Origin: Gremmenia infestans
Lineage: Eukaryota; Ascomycota; Leotiomycetes; Helotiales; Hamatocanthoscyphaceae
Direction: 5' to 3'
Assembly (NCBI GenBank): GCA_032629725.1
Contig: JAFEVB010000022.1
Span: 1,798,001-1,862,000 of the forward strand
Length of the DNA: 64,000 nt
A program made the position numbers and the translations under genes. The notes under the pieces were generated by a model, which was not told where the DNA came from, did not search any database, and saw only the letters and a program-made list of their open reading frames with translations. Below are positions 11,820 to 21,380 of this stretch, piece by piece. How positions within the stretch are numbered: position 1 is the first letter of the stretch; every line of letters begins with the position of its first letter.

Positions 11820-14415
11820 CTATACTTGTTTATCAAACCATTGCATAATTGCATCATGCCCATTTTTGGAAGCGTATGATAACGCCGTTCGACCAGTTCT
11901 ACTTTTCAGTCTAGTTTCATCCCCTTCCTCTAAAAGAAGTCCAATAGTAACTTTATGCCCTTCTCAAGCCGCTAACATTAATGGCGTTATACCCTAAGTA
12001 TCTTTCACCTTAAACTTGGCTCCCTTAGCTAGCAATAGCTTAACGTTATCCTTTTGCCCATATACGGCAGCCGATAAGAGCAATGTTTTACCATAGCTAT
12101 CTTTCGATTCAAGATTCGCATCTTTAGCAAACAACAGCTTTGTTAGATCTATATGCGCCTAATTAGTAGCGATGGATAGCGCTATCCGACCACCTTTATC
12201 TTTTGCCTTAAGGTAAGCTCCATGTTCAAGACAAAGCTGTATAGTAGCACTATGCCTGTACCAGGAGGCCAGATTTGGTGCTGTCTGACCGTTTCTACCC
12301 TTCATTCGAGCTCGGCGCTATTTTCTAGCAATAATTTTACACAAGCGGTGTGCCCCTGTTGTGCAGCTAATTTTACTGGAATTGCACCCTTCTTGGTGAT
12401 GCAGTTAATATCGATATTGCTATTGGGCAATTCTCGCAAAACAGCGGTATGTCCCTTGTAAGCAGCATATGCTAAAGGCGTCTAGCCTGTTAACTCCTCT
12501 CTGTAATTGACATCGGCTTTATTTGTTTGAAGAAGAGATCATATTACAGCCTGGTGTCCATGTTCCGCAGCTGCTAAAAGTGGTATATATCCTCCTAAAT
12601 CTCTGGCACAAATATTAACCGTGCTTGTTTAAAGCAGTGATTGCACAGCAGCATTATGTCCGCAGTTAGAAGCAACTAAAAGCGGTGTTCTGCCTGCGTT
12701 ATCTTTCGAATTGATGTTAACCTTGGACGTTTAGAGTAAATATTTCACGACTATATTATGCCCCCTCCTGGCAGCAATGTGTAGTAAAGTCGTTCCATCA
12801 TGTGATTCCTAGGTGACGTCAGCTTTTCCAATCTCGAATAGTATCCTGTTTCTTTATAGCCATTCATAACTGCATAAGTAATTGAAGTGTTCCCTCTCCG
12901 GCCTTGCGCTTCTACATTTGCACCTTCTTGCAATAGCAATTTAACCGTAGCTTCATTGTTACAGGCACTGGCATGTAAAAGTGGCATTAAACCCTTGCTG
13001 TTTTTATAATTAATATCAAAATTGGTATTCTCGCGCAGAAGCTTAAGAATTGTCTCGTTTCCAAAACGGGCAGCAATATGGAATAAGGTGCATCCCTTTT
13101 CACCCTATTCTGCTACAACTGCTCCTCTTTCTAATAGAAATTTGACCATACTGTCTTCGTTTGATATGATAACAAAAATAAGTGGCGTTATACCTTCGCA
13201 GTCTTTAGAATTGATATGGTCTTTATTATACTTAAGCAAAAGAAGCTTAAGTATTGCTTCTTGCCCAAATGCAGCAGCAACATGTAACGAGTTACACCCC
13301 TCCTTGCAATTTTCTGTTGCAGTTGTGCCATTATTCAACAGTCGTTTGACAATTCCCTCGTCGCCTTTAGACGCAGCATGTTGGAGTGCGGAACGGTAAT
13401 TTCCGCTTTGAGTATGGGAGTTCACATGAACCCATCTGTCCCGCAGTATTTTGTGATATAGGCTGATATAACCAGCTTCAAGAGTACGCTTTTTCAAGAG
13501 TTTCTCTCTGCTTTGCCCTGGCTTGGTGTTGTAGCCTGTAAGTGGCAAGTGGCGAAGCTTAGAAATAGGTCCTGAAAGGCCCTATATATACAGCGTACTT
13601 CCCACTGTAGAACAGCAGTCAATTCAAGCATTTGCACCCTGAACATATAGCTAGAAGCATTGCATACACAGCCTAGAAACAACACTTGGTTTCTACAGAT
13701 TTTGCAGGTTTTCCTGGAGTAGACGAAGCAGTCAACGTGCTCGAAGTTGTCATTAACGAGACGGGGTTTTGAGGAATGAGCGGAGGTCGGGTTGTTTTTT
13801 CGTTTCCAAGAGCTGCCCCAGCCGACAGCGTCGGGGTTACAATTTGTTCTTTGATTTCTTAAAGGTTGGTATTTCCACTCTATTAAATTGCCCAGGAGAA
13901 CTATTCCAGGCAGATTTTGAATGCAGTACTCATAGCACATCTTCGACACCTCCCTCTACGATCCAGGTGGAATGCAGAGATTGGCTTGCCGAGGGACGGA
14001 GCCGCGGTTCGGGAGTAAGAAGCTGCTGTATAAGCTCGAGGCTGCTCTTGTGTATCTTGCTATTGAGAAGATCTCTCGGGAAAGGTGTTTTACCTTTACA
14101 AAACCTTCTAAGCACCTTTGGCGATGATGGCAAGAATGGTAACTGGTGTGCTACTAAATGGAATAGCACACAGCCTAGCGACCAGATATCCACGGCATTC
14201 GTGTAGGCATAAGGTCTAAAGGAGTGATTATCAGTCGTTGGCGGACTGTGGCATTGAACTGCTGCCAGATCAAGATCAACCTCTGGGGCTAAATAGCCCT
14301 CCGTTCCGATATGAGTACCTATACGGACAGTTTCTGGCTCTGGGTTGGCGCGCTTTGTGATTCCAAAATCTCCGATCTTGATCCGCCAAGGGCGGTTTCG
14401 TATAACAAAGATATT
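11820..14415 (-). pseudogene. Kinase-ankyrin gene, 3' part: kinase C-lobe and ankyrin repeats, with many stops
   Basis: Read downwards, this begins with NIFVI, then KIGDFGITKR (the DFG motif), GTEGYLAPEV (APE) and DIWSLGCVLF (subdomain IX), ending the kinase domain near 13930. About twelve or more ankyrin-type repeats follow (for example EGCNSLHVAAAFGQEAILKL, GRTALSYASKNGH) down to a stop at 11820. The frame is interrupted repeatedly by TAG, TAA or TGA where Gln or Arg would be expected, for example after VVAE at 13105. Many of these stops need only a C-to-T change. The 5' half of the same kinase lies at 20.4-21.1 kb. It is separated by the inserted element at 14471-20348, and the two halves meet at a canonical HRDLKPQ/NIFV junction. 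Function was probably signalling. It is now non-functional. Confidence 0.85.
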
Positions 14416-14490
14416 CTTGTATATTCCTGTAAGCGGGGGAAGTATAAAATGATGATGATTTATTATGGTAATCTGCGCCGAATCTTAACC

Positions 14491-15162
14491 CGCGTCGCTT
14501 CCATCGCGGTTAGTCAGCACCGCCGCTCTGCTTAGGCGCTACTCACTCTCGCCTCACCCTCTGCTTAGGTTACTCAGTCACCTTCCTACTTTCGCTTACT
14601 ATTTGGCTCTACCGTGTGAAAGCTATCAACTTTACACGGATCTATTTAGGAAGACCAAGTCGGCTCCTAAGGAGCCTAAATAGGACCCCCTCAAAAATAC
14701 ATCTTTCTTATCTAAACCAGAACCGTAGACACCTATAAATGCAACCAGATACCATCGTATACGATACAGATTACTAGGCCAGTCCAGTGCACTATGTGAT
14801 ACCAACACTCTTAAAAAATACTTTGCAAACTCTTCGGATGCTGCGGGGAGTTAAGTAAAATATTGTTTTTAGTGTCGGAAAAGCTGTCCCTCTTTAGTCA
14901 AAGCACCACAAAGTAAGTGAGAAGTGTGGAATCAGCCTCGCTGCCTAGAGATCAACCTTTCAGCCCTCGAGGAATTTTGATTTGCAGGCGGAGGTACTGC
15001 TCCACGAAGCCGATTGGCAAATGCACCTCAGCAACTGCATTGGGTTCAGCACGCATTTGAGATGCATTGTTGACGCATATATGAAGATATCATTGGCGCC
15101 AAGACGATTGGAAAAGACTGCGACTCGCAGGTTCTTATGACTATCCGTTGGGCTGCGAAATA
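14491..15162. other. Left arm of the inserted segment, non-coding
   Basis: Subterminal region with repeated CTGCTTAGG motifs near 14528 and 14562. A perfect 15-bp palindrome, ggctcctaaggagcc (14662-14676), is nested between ctatttagg and cctaaatag arms. No open frame is supported. Confidence 0.5.
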
Positions 15163-16131
15163 TTAAGGCAGTCTCTGCAAGGAAACCCTTGAGTGCAATG
15201 TGATATAGAGTGTCCTCCCTTGTATATCCAGTATTACTATGTCCGCGCCAAATTCCATTAAAGCGTACAAAACTACGATATTCAATTTCAAGTCATTGGC
15301 TGATAAGTAGGCGAGAACCAACACTAATCTACAGCCGAGCCATCTGACCCGCTCCGTAGCCATAGTCGACAAATGTCATCATCAATATAGAGCTGTGTGT
15401 TGGTTGGGTAGGATGCTAGCGGCGGATTCTCGTCAATATTTCTATCCTTGACATCAACTCCCTTATCTAAAAGCAATCGGACTTCCCCAATATTGGGGCC
15501 GTGAGCCAACATATGATGCAATGCATTTCTTCCCCTCTTATCCCTTGATGAATATATTTTGAGACTATTCTTATCGAAGGCTTTCAGAATGAGTGACATT
15601 GTCTCCACGCACGTTTCTATTTGTTGCGGCGTATTGGAACGCATTCAGTTCTTCATGGTCCATATATAATATGTCAGTACTGTGACTGAGAAGTACTTAC
15701 ACAGATGCGGAATTGCCACGTCGGCAGGCAAGGTGCAATCGATATTGTTACGTCGAGTTCCAAGCAGAAACTTCAACCCCTTGCTGACAATAATAGGACA
15801 TTCCGGCTCTCCGTACGGAACGCGGTGTAGTGCTGATGCCCCTGTTGTTTTGTGCCGTGAGATCAACTTTTGGATGATAAAACAACGAGTTGACCACAGC
15901 AATTCGCCGACTAATAATATTTGGAAAAAAACCCAATGCCTCGAAAGATCCTGCATCGCTAGAAAGAGGAGTGAAAGTGTAGAAGGAGATTGAAGCACGA
16001 TGAATGCCAGTACCGAAGCGGACGAACTCGTCGATAAGCGACGTGCACAGGGCGGAGAGGATAGAAAGGAAGGCTCTGCTAGGGGAATCATGTCTCCCTT
16101 TCGAGTCGGGTAGCCTCACTACTGACACCAA
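15163..16131 (-). pseudogene. Ankyrin-repeat gene remnant
   Basis: Minus-strand pieces in different frames carry ankyrin-like text: VDLTAQNNRGISALHRV near 15850, KRGRNALHHMLAHG with VRLLLDKGVDVKDRN near 15470-15540, and LMEFGADIVILDIQGRTLY near 15220. The pieces are not joined by one frame. A GTAAGT donor near 15700 suggests that one break is a genuine intron, and the others look like frameshifts. It lies inside the inserted 5.88-kb segment, upstream of and divergent from the arylsulfotransferase-like gene. The repeats are too degenerate to tell which ankyrin family it came from. Confidence 0.6.
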
Positions 16132-16824
16132 GGCATCTGAGGATGCTGCTTCTGCATTGGGTGAGTCGAGAAAAGAGCTCTCAGAGAATTATTATATATG
16201 CCATACGGTAACAAGTATTTAATTATTCACAATCTAACTACCCGTAAATTCAAAACCCACCCCTATGCTCCCAGCCGCAAGCTCCCTTCCGCGGGACGTT
16301 GGGGTGTAATTGTAATTTATTAACAATCCGTTGTTAAGCACGTCGCAACCTCAAGCACATTGCAAATATAGATTGCCTATTTATTTACTCGATAGGGTTT
16401 CGAGGTACATGCGATCGCAAAGGATACCAAACTTAAACTAGTGTCCGGGACGTTAGCATTTTCTACAGTCAGCCGGATTCAGCCGCCTATGCGAGCTTCG
16501 AGGCACGTAGCCACGTTTTGGATGAATGCATGCTTTTTAAAAACAAAAACGTTCTTTTGATTCGTACTTATTACCTAGGTAGGTGAGATTGAGATGATCG
16601 GCATTTTGAAGACCGTTTATGGTAACCAGTGCGGGTATATGAATGTACCATTTATATTAATAAATGGCTTAGAAGACGTACATAAAATGAAACCTAGCAC
16701 TCTGATGATTCTTTATAAAGAGTCTCTAGAGAGATAGAAACATGGCTGTTTTTTTTTGTTTCTTTGAAGCACTCGCATTCTCATTCGATAATTACATCTC
16801 AGTCCCTTGAGTATTTGCTCCGTA
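16132..16824. other. Upstream region of the arylsulfotransferase-like gene
   Basis: AT-rich sequence between divergent frames inside the inserted segment. No gene is supported. A short pyrimidine-rich leader precedes the start codon at 16825. Confidence 0.5.
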
Positions 16825-18398
16825 ATGCATTTCTTCTCAGCATTACCTTTATTCATTGCCAGCACAATAGCATGGCCATCCCAAAGCTTCAAAACCATCT
16901 CTTCGACCCCTCCAGTCTTCGAAATCACAAAATCCGGAAAACCTCTCGCACCGGGTCTCATATTCCTCACGCCTGATAGTGCCACAAGCCAACTCGCCAT
17001 TATCATAGACGATAATGGGAATCTCATCTGGAGCAGCCCCTCGGTCGTAGGCAGTAACCTCTTTGTGCAAACCTTGAATGGCGCGCCTGTTCTGCACTAC
17101 TGGAACGGCATGGGATCCGCCAACGTCGCAATCGAGGGCCATGGTTATGGACATGTACAGATTATGGATACGGGTTATGGACAGATTTACGATATATGCC
17201 CGGATTTTGGCCTGACGATTATCGGTAATGGGACCTTTGAGTGTCAAGCCGATCTTCATGAATCTTATGTCACCGATGAAGGGACACTGCTCGTTACAGC
17301 TTATAATCTGACGCGGGCCGACCTTCGCTCTGTGGGTGGAAATGTAGATGGGTGGATTGCAGATAACTTGTTTTACGAAATCGATATCCAGACACAGGAC
17401 ATTCTGTTTTCTTGGAGTGCCGTGGAGTCCGGTATTGGTATCAACTCATCGAAATTGGCGCTTAATGCATCGGGTAGTGTTTCGGGGACAGAAGATAATC
17501 CATTTGACTGGTTTCACGTCAATTCAATTCAGAAGGTTGGCACTGGATACTTGGTGAACGGGGGAAATGTTTGGACAAGCTTTATGCTCAATGCTGCTGG
17601 TGACATTGAATGGAAGTTTGAGGTACGGTTTTCCACCGAGGAAGTTATTACTTGATCTAGTGTTCTAATATATAAGTCTAGGGCTCCACCGGTGGCGATT
17701 TCTCCTTGCCAACAGGGGCGAATTTTGTGAGTCTTCAAGCCATATTTCTTTATACCAGGACGTGCTCTAATCTAACCTATAAGTCATGGGAACATCATGT
17801 GCGAGCCGCAAACGTCACCAGCGATTCTCTCGTCTTGTCTATGTTCGACAATGCCAACGGCGTAACCGGACAACCTCTTCAAACAACACGAGGTTTGCAA
17901 TTCTCTCTAGATCTAACTTCCAAAGTTGCTACGATGCTACAAAGCTTGTTCGATCCGAGCGAGATCCTGTCTGTAGAAACACAAGGCGCATTTAATTCGC
18001 TTCCTAATGGCAACACATTTATGGACTACGGCCAGCTTCCCATCATGAAAGAATATGGCCCAGACGGAGATGTGCGCATGACGATGCAGTTTGGGGATTT
18101 GAACAACAGCGAAAGCTACAGGGGCTACAGATTGGAATGGGATGCGGTTCCGACGGGTACATCGCCAGCACTTGTGGTACAGAACGGTGTTTTGTATATG
18201 AGCTGGAATGGGGCCACCAACATTACAAGCTGGGAAATCTCAACAGGATCATCGGGAGATGCGTTGTATAAGTGGAAAAATGTCATCTGCACCGGCTTCG
18301 AGACTAATGTAACCCTTGCTAATGAAACTGGATTTGTTCATGTTGACGCCATGTCTGGGAGCCAAATTATTGGAAATTCTTCTGTTCTGTCTTTTTGA
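16825..18398 (+). CDS. Secreted arylsulfotransferase-like protein (ASST/Arylsulfotran_2 family), C-terminus possibly truncated
   Basis: Exons 16825-17622, 17682-17726 and 17784-18398 give 485 aa. The protein begins with a hydrophobic signal peptide (MHFFSALPLFIASTIA). Beta-propeller text typical of fungal ASST-type proteins follows: GLIFLTPDS, LIWSSPSVVG, VQIMDTGYG, the DLHESYVTDEGTLLVTAYN block (shortened), NPFDWFHVNSIQK and MKEYGPDGDVRM. Bacterial members move sulfate between phenolic compounds; the activity of fungal members is untested. Several N-glycosylation sequons fit secretion. After the stop at 18396-18398 the same frame continues with GWWAVPALTRLGIGGKLYVY and a membrane-like helix up to 18509. 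The TGA may therefore have removed a C-terminal membrane anchor. The gene sits inside the inserted segment. Confidence 0.75.
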
Positions 18399-18509
18399 TT
18401 TATAGGCTGGTGGGCTGTACCGGCATTGACACGACTAGGAATTGGAGGAAAGCTCTACGTTTATACATTATTCGTAATGGTTAGTGCTTTGAGCATTTTT
18501 GTACTTTAG
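18399..18509 (+). other. In-frame continuation beyond the arylsulfotransferase stop: likely former membrane anchor
   Basis: Directly after TGA, the frame reads a Trp/Pro segment followed by LYVYTLFVMVSALSIFVL and a stop at 18507-18509. This hydrophobic end is the kind expected of a C-terminal transmembrane segment. I see no splice pair that would bypass the TGA in the right phase. Confidence 0.55.
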
Positions 18510-18679
18510 ATTTCTTAGGGCTTGCCAGAGGAATGAATCCAAATCTGTCCATTTCGTATGAGCTTTACATCCTCTTCTTATTGCCGAAATCGCTGATCCC
18601 CAGAAGATGGAAAAGCTATTACATAGGCTGTTTACCACTAAAAAAGCAGTGAAATCGTGTCAAAATCTCCCATATCCTC

Positions 18680-18818
18680 TCAGACCCTCTATTGGGCCCG
18701 TGGTGTGTGGGAAGGATGGAGGGCTGTGATTGGCTGTTTGGGTAGTATAATTGCGCTAAATAGTAAGAAGTGGGTCGATTCCCCTAAAATGCCACGTAAA
18801 GCCTAATAGAGGGTCTGA
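18680..18818. repeat. 139-bp inverted-repeat element (MITE-like)
   Basis: TCAGACCCTCTATTGGGC at 18680-18697 is an inverted copy (17/18) of the sequence at 18801-18818. About 100 bp of unrelated sequence lies between them. No clear target duplication borders it, so its class cannot be assigned. It lies inside the larger inserted segment. Confidence 0.6.
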
Positions 18819-20328
18819 TTTAGGAGATGAGTCCATACAAGCCTCTCGAATTTCCTTGACTGCCGGATTCATATCATGCAAAAGGCAGGGGCAAGATGCT
18901 GCTGTAATCTGACCTCTTGGAAGTCTCACTTATATCATGCTTAACGGCATGGCGGCTTGAACACACTGTAAAGTCCTTCTTTGGCAGATCCTGTCATGAG
19001 AATTAAAGAACCAGTCGAACATTGTCTCAATACCTTTTGCAGGGATTCTCATTGATGCGGTATCACTTACCTCATGTAAAGCAACAAGACTGCATAAGCC
19101 CCGGCTGTAAATTCTGTTTCACCACGTTTTGAATGATTTTCCCAGCTATCCAAGGGCAGGATGCGTCTTAACACGAACCCCTCCCTCATCACAACTCTGC
19201 CACTGGAAGAATCACGCTAGTCATGGTACTGGCTATGTTCTGCTTCAATTTCTCAGCTACACAGTGCAGAATAAGATTTCATGATCCTTTCCTAGTGTAA
19301 ATTCGTTCACGCATAAACTTCAAATACTCAGCGACAACGTCAACTCCGAAACCCCTCCATCTATGCAGCTTGCTGCTGATTTGATTAGTCTCGTATTGCT
19401 TGCGAGGCTCTGTTACTAAAGCTAACCACGAACCTTCTCTCAGCCTAGTCTCGCAGCTGCATGAATCTCACAACAGCCAACAGGTATGTCAATGACCAGA
19501 AAACCTTCCATTAAACCAACATTGCCGCCGAGATGATTCTGCCTTACCTTGCTTGCATGGAGTTTCTGCTCCTCGGGAAGTCAGAATTTTGGTTAGCGAA
19601 TTTTATCCTGATGTGATTCCGCATTTGCACGGATCTCACCATACCCATTCAGTATGTCAGCTCCTGTGACCCGCGATACTACTATCGTGCCGTAATGATA
19701 TAGCCTAGTCTTGTATAGATGATACCTTGCCTAGGGCAAGTACCAGATATTGTATTCTCATTCTCTCGCGTTACCCTGCTACTAAAAGGATGGCACCTCG
19801 TCTCTTACGAATTGTAACGTATTCGTAAGGAGCGCCAGGCGTTGAGAGTTCTTAAGATTTGCGCTGTCGTTCTTTCTGACTTTTGAAACTACATAGAAGT
19901 ATCTGTCGACGGTCACTACAGAGCAGTATCATGTGTGTTTGAGTGTTACTTCTTGTGGCAGAGAGAAGTTGAGTTTGTGACGACAAGCTGGAGGCTCGGT
20001 CGTCGTTTTGTGCGGATCTTGCTGTTAGGGATCCAAGATCGCCTCCGTGCGGCATCTTCTTAAAGGCGGGCAGGGGAGCCAGAGTCGATTCCCTCAACAT
20101 CATCACTATATTGATAGGCTGAAAGAGGTGGCTGTGTTCTGGGCAGCAGGTATTAGCAATATCTGAAAATAGACAAGGGGGAAACTGTGACCGATTCTGA
20201 AAAGGGGCCAGAAGAGGTTGCCCCCTGAGCATAAGCTAGCTGACTCATCAGCGTGCTCAGGACTCAGGGCTCCGCTCAGGCTAGAGCAGCGACTGCTCAG
20301 GTCCAAAGGCGGATATAGACTTTGGTAA
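18819..20328. other. Right arm of the inserted segment, non-coding
   Basis: About 1.5 kb without a supported gene. Short frames near 19852-20306 have no recognisable domain. Close to the right end, GCTCAGG occurs three times within 60 bp (about 20250-20300), reminiscent of subterminal transposase-binding repeats. Confidence 0.5.
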
Positions 20329-20364
20329 GGTCAAGATTCGGCGCAGATTATATCGGTAACGTAC

Positions 20365-21142
20365 CTGTGGTTTGAGATCTCGATGCATGAAGCCATTCAC
20401 ATGCATGATCTCCAATTCTTCTGAAAGCTGATGGCAGATTGTCTTAAGATCCTTTTCAGTCTTAGGAAACTTGGACCAATCACTAAGATTTCCTAGAGGA
20501 AGATATTCCATGGCTAGGAACACAAAATCATCATTCTCATACCACCCAAGAAAGTCCACAAAAAGCCCGTGTTGAGAATACTAGTTTCTGTTGTATTAGT
20601 TCCGTAGTTATCTCTTTAGACTTGTATCTAGAACCCACCTTTGCTCTAGAGAATTTCGCGAAAGCCCTTATCTCTTCTTTATAATCGATGCTCAGTTTCT
20701 CCGCCGTGCTTTTTAGTACCGCTTTCACTGCCCGCTTTGAACCGTCGGCAGTAGACTGAAGCCGAAACTCCCAAGTCCACCAGAACCAAGGATCTTATCC
20801 TCGATGGTCTATTGTTGTTCGATCCGAACCTTGCGCTCTCCTCGTTCTCGGTCGCTTCGATACGCAAGGTGGCGAACAACGCGCTTGTCCTCGAAAGATA
20901 CAACAAGCCTATAGTCTTCCAAATCGTCACCCATCTTGCCGATTAGAGTTCCTAATATCTTTCTCGAGCAATATTGATGTTGGGAATTTGGGATTGAGGA
21001 CAATACGTTGTACAGGTGGCAGTCTCTGAGTGGTGTTTCGCCACCCACACCATCTTTGGGGTGGTCGTGTGAAAGTAGTTTCAACCGGCGTAAGCGATAG
21101 GATACAGTACTGTACGATGTGCCTTAGAGTTACTCTTAACAT
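20365..21142 (-). pseudogene. Kinase-ankyrin gene, 5' part: protein kinase N-lobe to catalytic HRD motif
   Basis: The minus strand reads, in order, LVVSFEDKRVVRH, a glycine loop ILGSGGLGSFG, the VAIK-like lysine segment KRAVKAVLKS, FLAMEYLPLGNLSDW and the catalytic loop MHRDLKPQ. The coding text then stops at a GTACGT donor (20364). Intron 20638-20581 (58 nt) joins two exons in phase. The start codon is uncertain (21142 or 21084, or a further exon). Two lesions are seen: a TAG just before the glycine-loop exon text (about 20818) and a frameshift right after the loop (about 20763). The rest of the kinase and the ankyrin repeats are at 14415-11820, beyond the inserted element. The gene faces the HeLo-like pseudokinase head-to-head across about 240 bp. 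Confidence 0.8.
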
Positions 21143-21380
21143 TTACCACTCAAAATACGCGCCGCGCCGCGAAACTCCTGCACCTCCTCAGCTGCACCTG
21201 CTTCAGGCAACAAGCATCGCAACTTCTTACTTCTTATTGAAAGCGAGATTACCTGCGATATATTTGCTCTCTCGTGGTGGTAGCGAGAAGGGTGACTTCA
21301 TCCGCTCCACGAAGGTCGGTTGCATATACAGTCTCAACAATGTCTAAACTGTTGTGGAACTCTCACCCCTTGCTCTGAAT
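21143..21380. promoter_or_regulatory. Shared divergent promoter between kinase-ankyrin and HeLo-like pseudokinase genes
   Basis: About 240 bp separates the likely starts of two oppositely transcribed genes, so control elements are probably shared. I see no certain TATA box. Placement rests only on gene orientation. Confidence 0.45.

Larger units (their letters stand above)
14469..20350. mobile_element. 5.88-kb TIR-flanked insertion in a kinase intron, carrying gene cargo
   Basis: The 20-bp arms ATCTGCGCCGAATCTTAACC (14471-14490) and GGTCAAGATTCGGCGCAGAT (20329-20348) are inverted copies, 19/20 identical. Each is bordered by TA, as in a Tc1/mariner-type TA target duplication. Removing the segment restores a 69-nt intron between the two halves of the minus-strand kinase. 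This shows directly that the segment arrived later. No transposase frame is seen inside. The cargo is an ankyrin pseudogene and an arylsulfotransferase-like gene. GCTYAGG motifs recur near both ends. It could be a non-autonomous element with captured genes, or a small element that later received a second insertion. Confidence 0.7.

Noticed and set aside
13769..14206. 145-codon plus-strand frame
   Set aside because: It lies antisense to the kinase C-lobe remnant (DIWSLGCVLF); a shadow of the minus-strand pseudogene.
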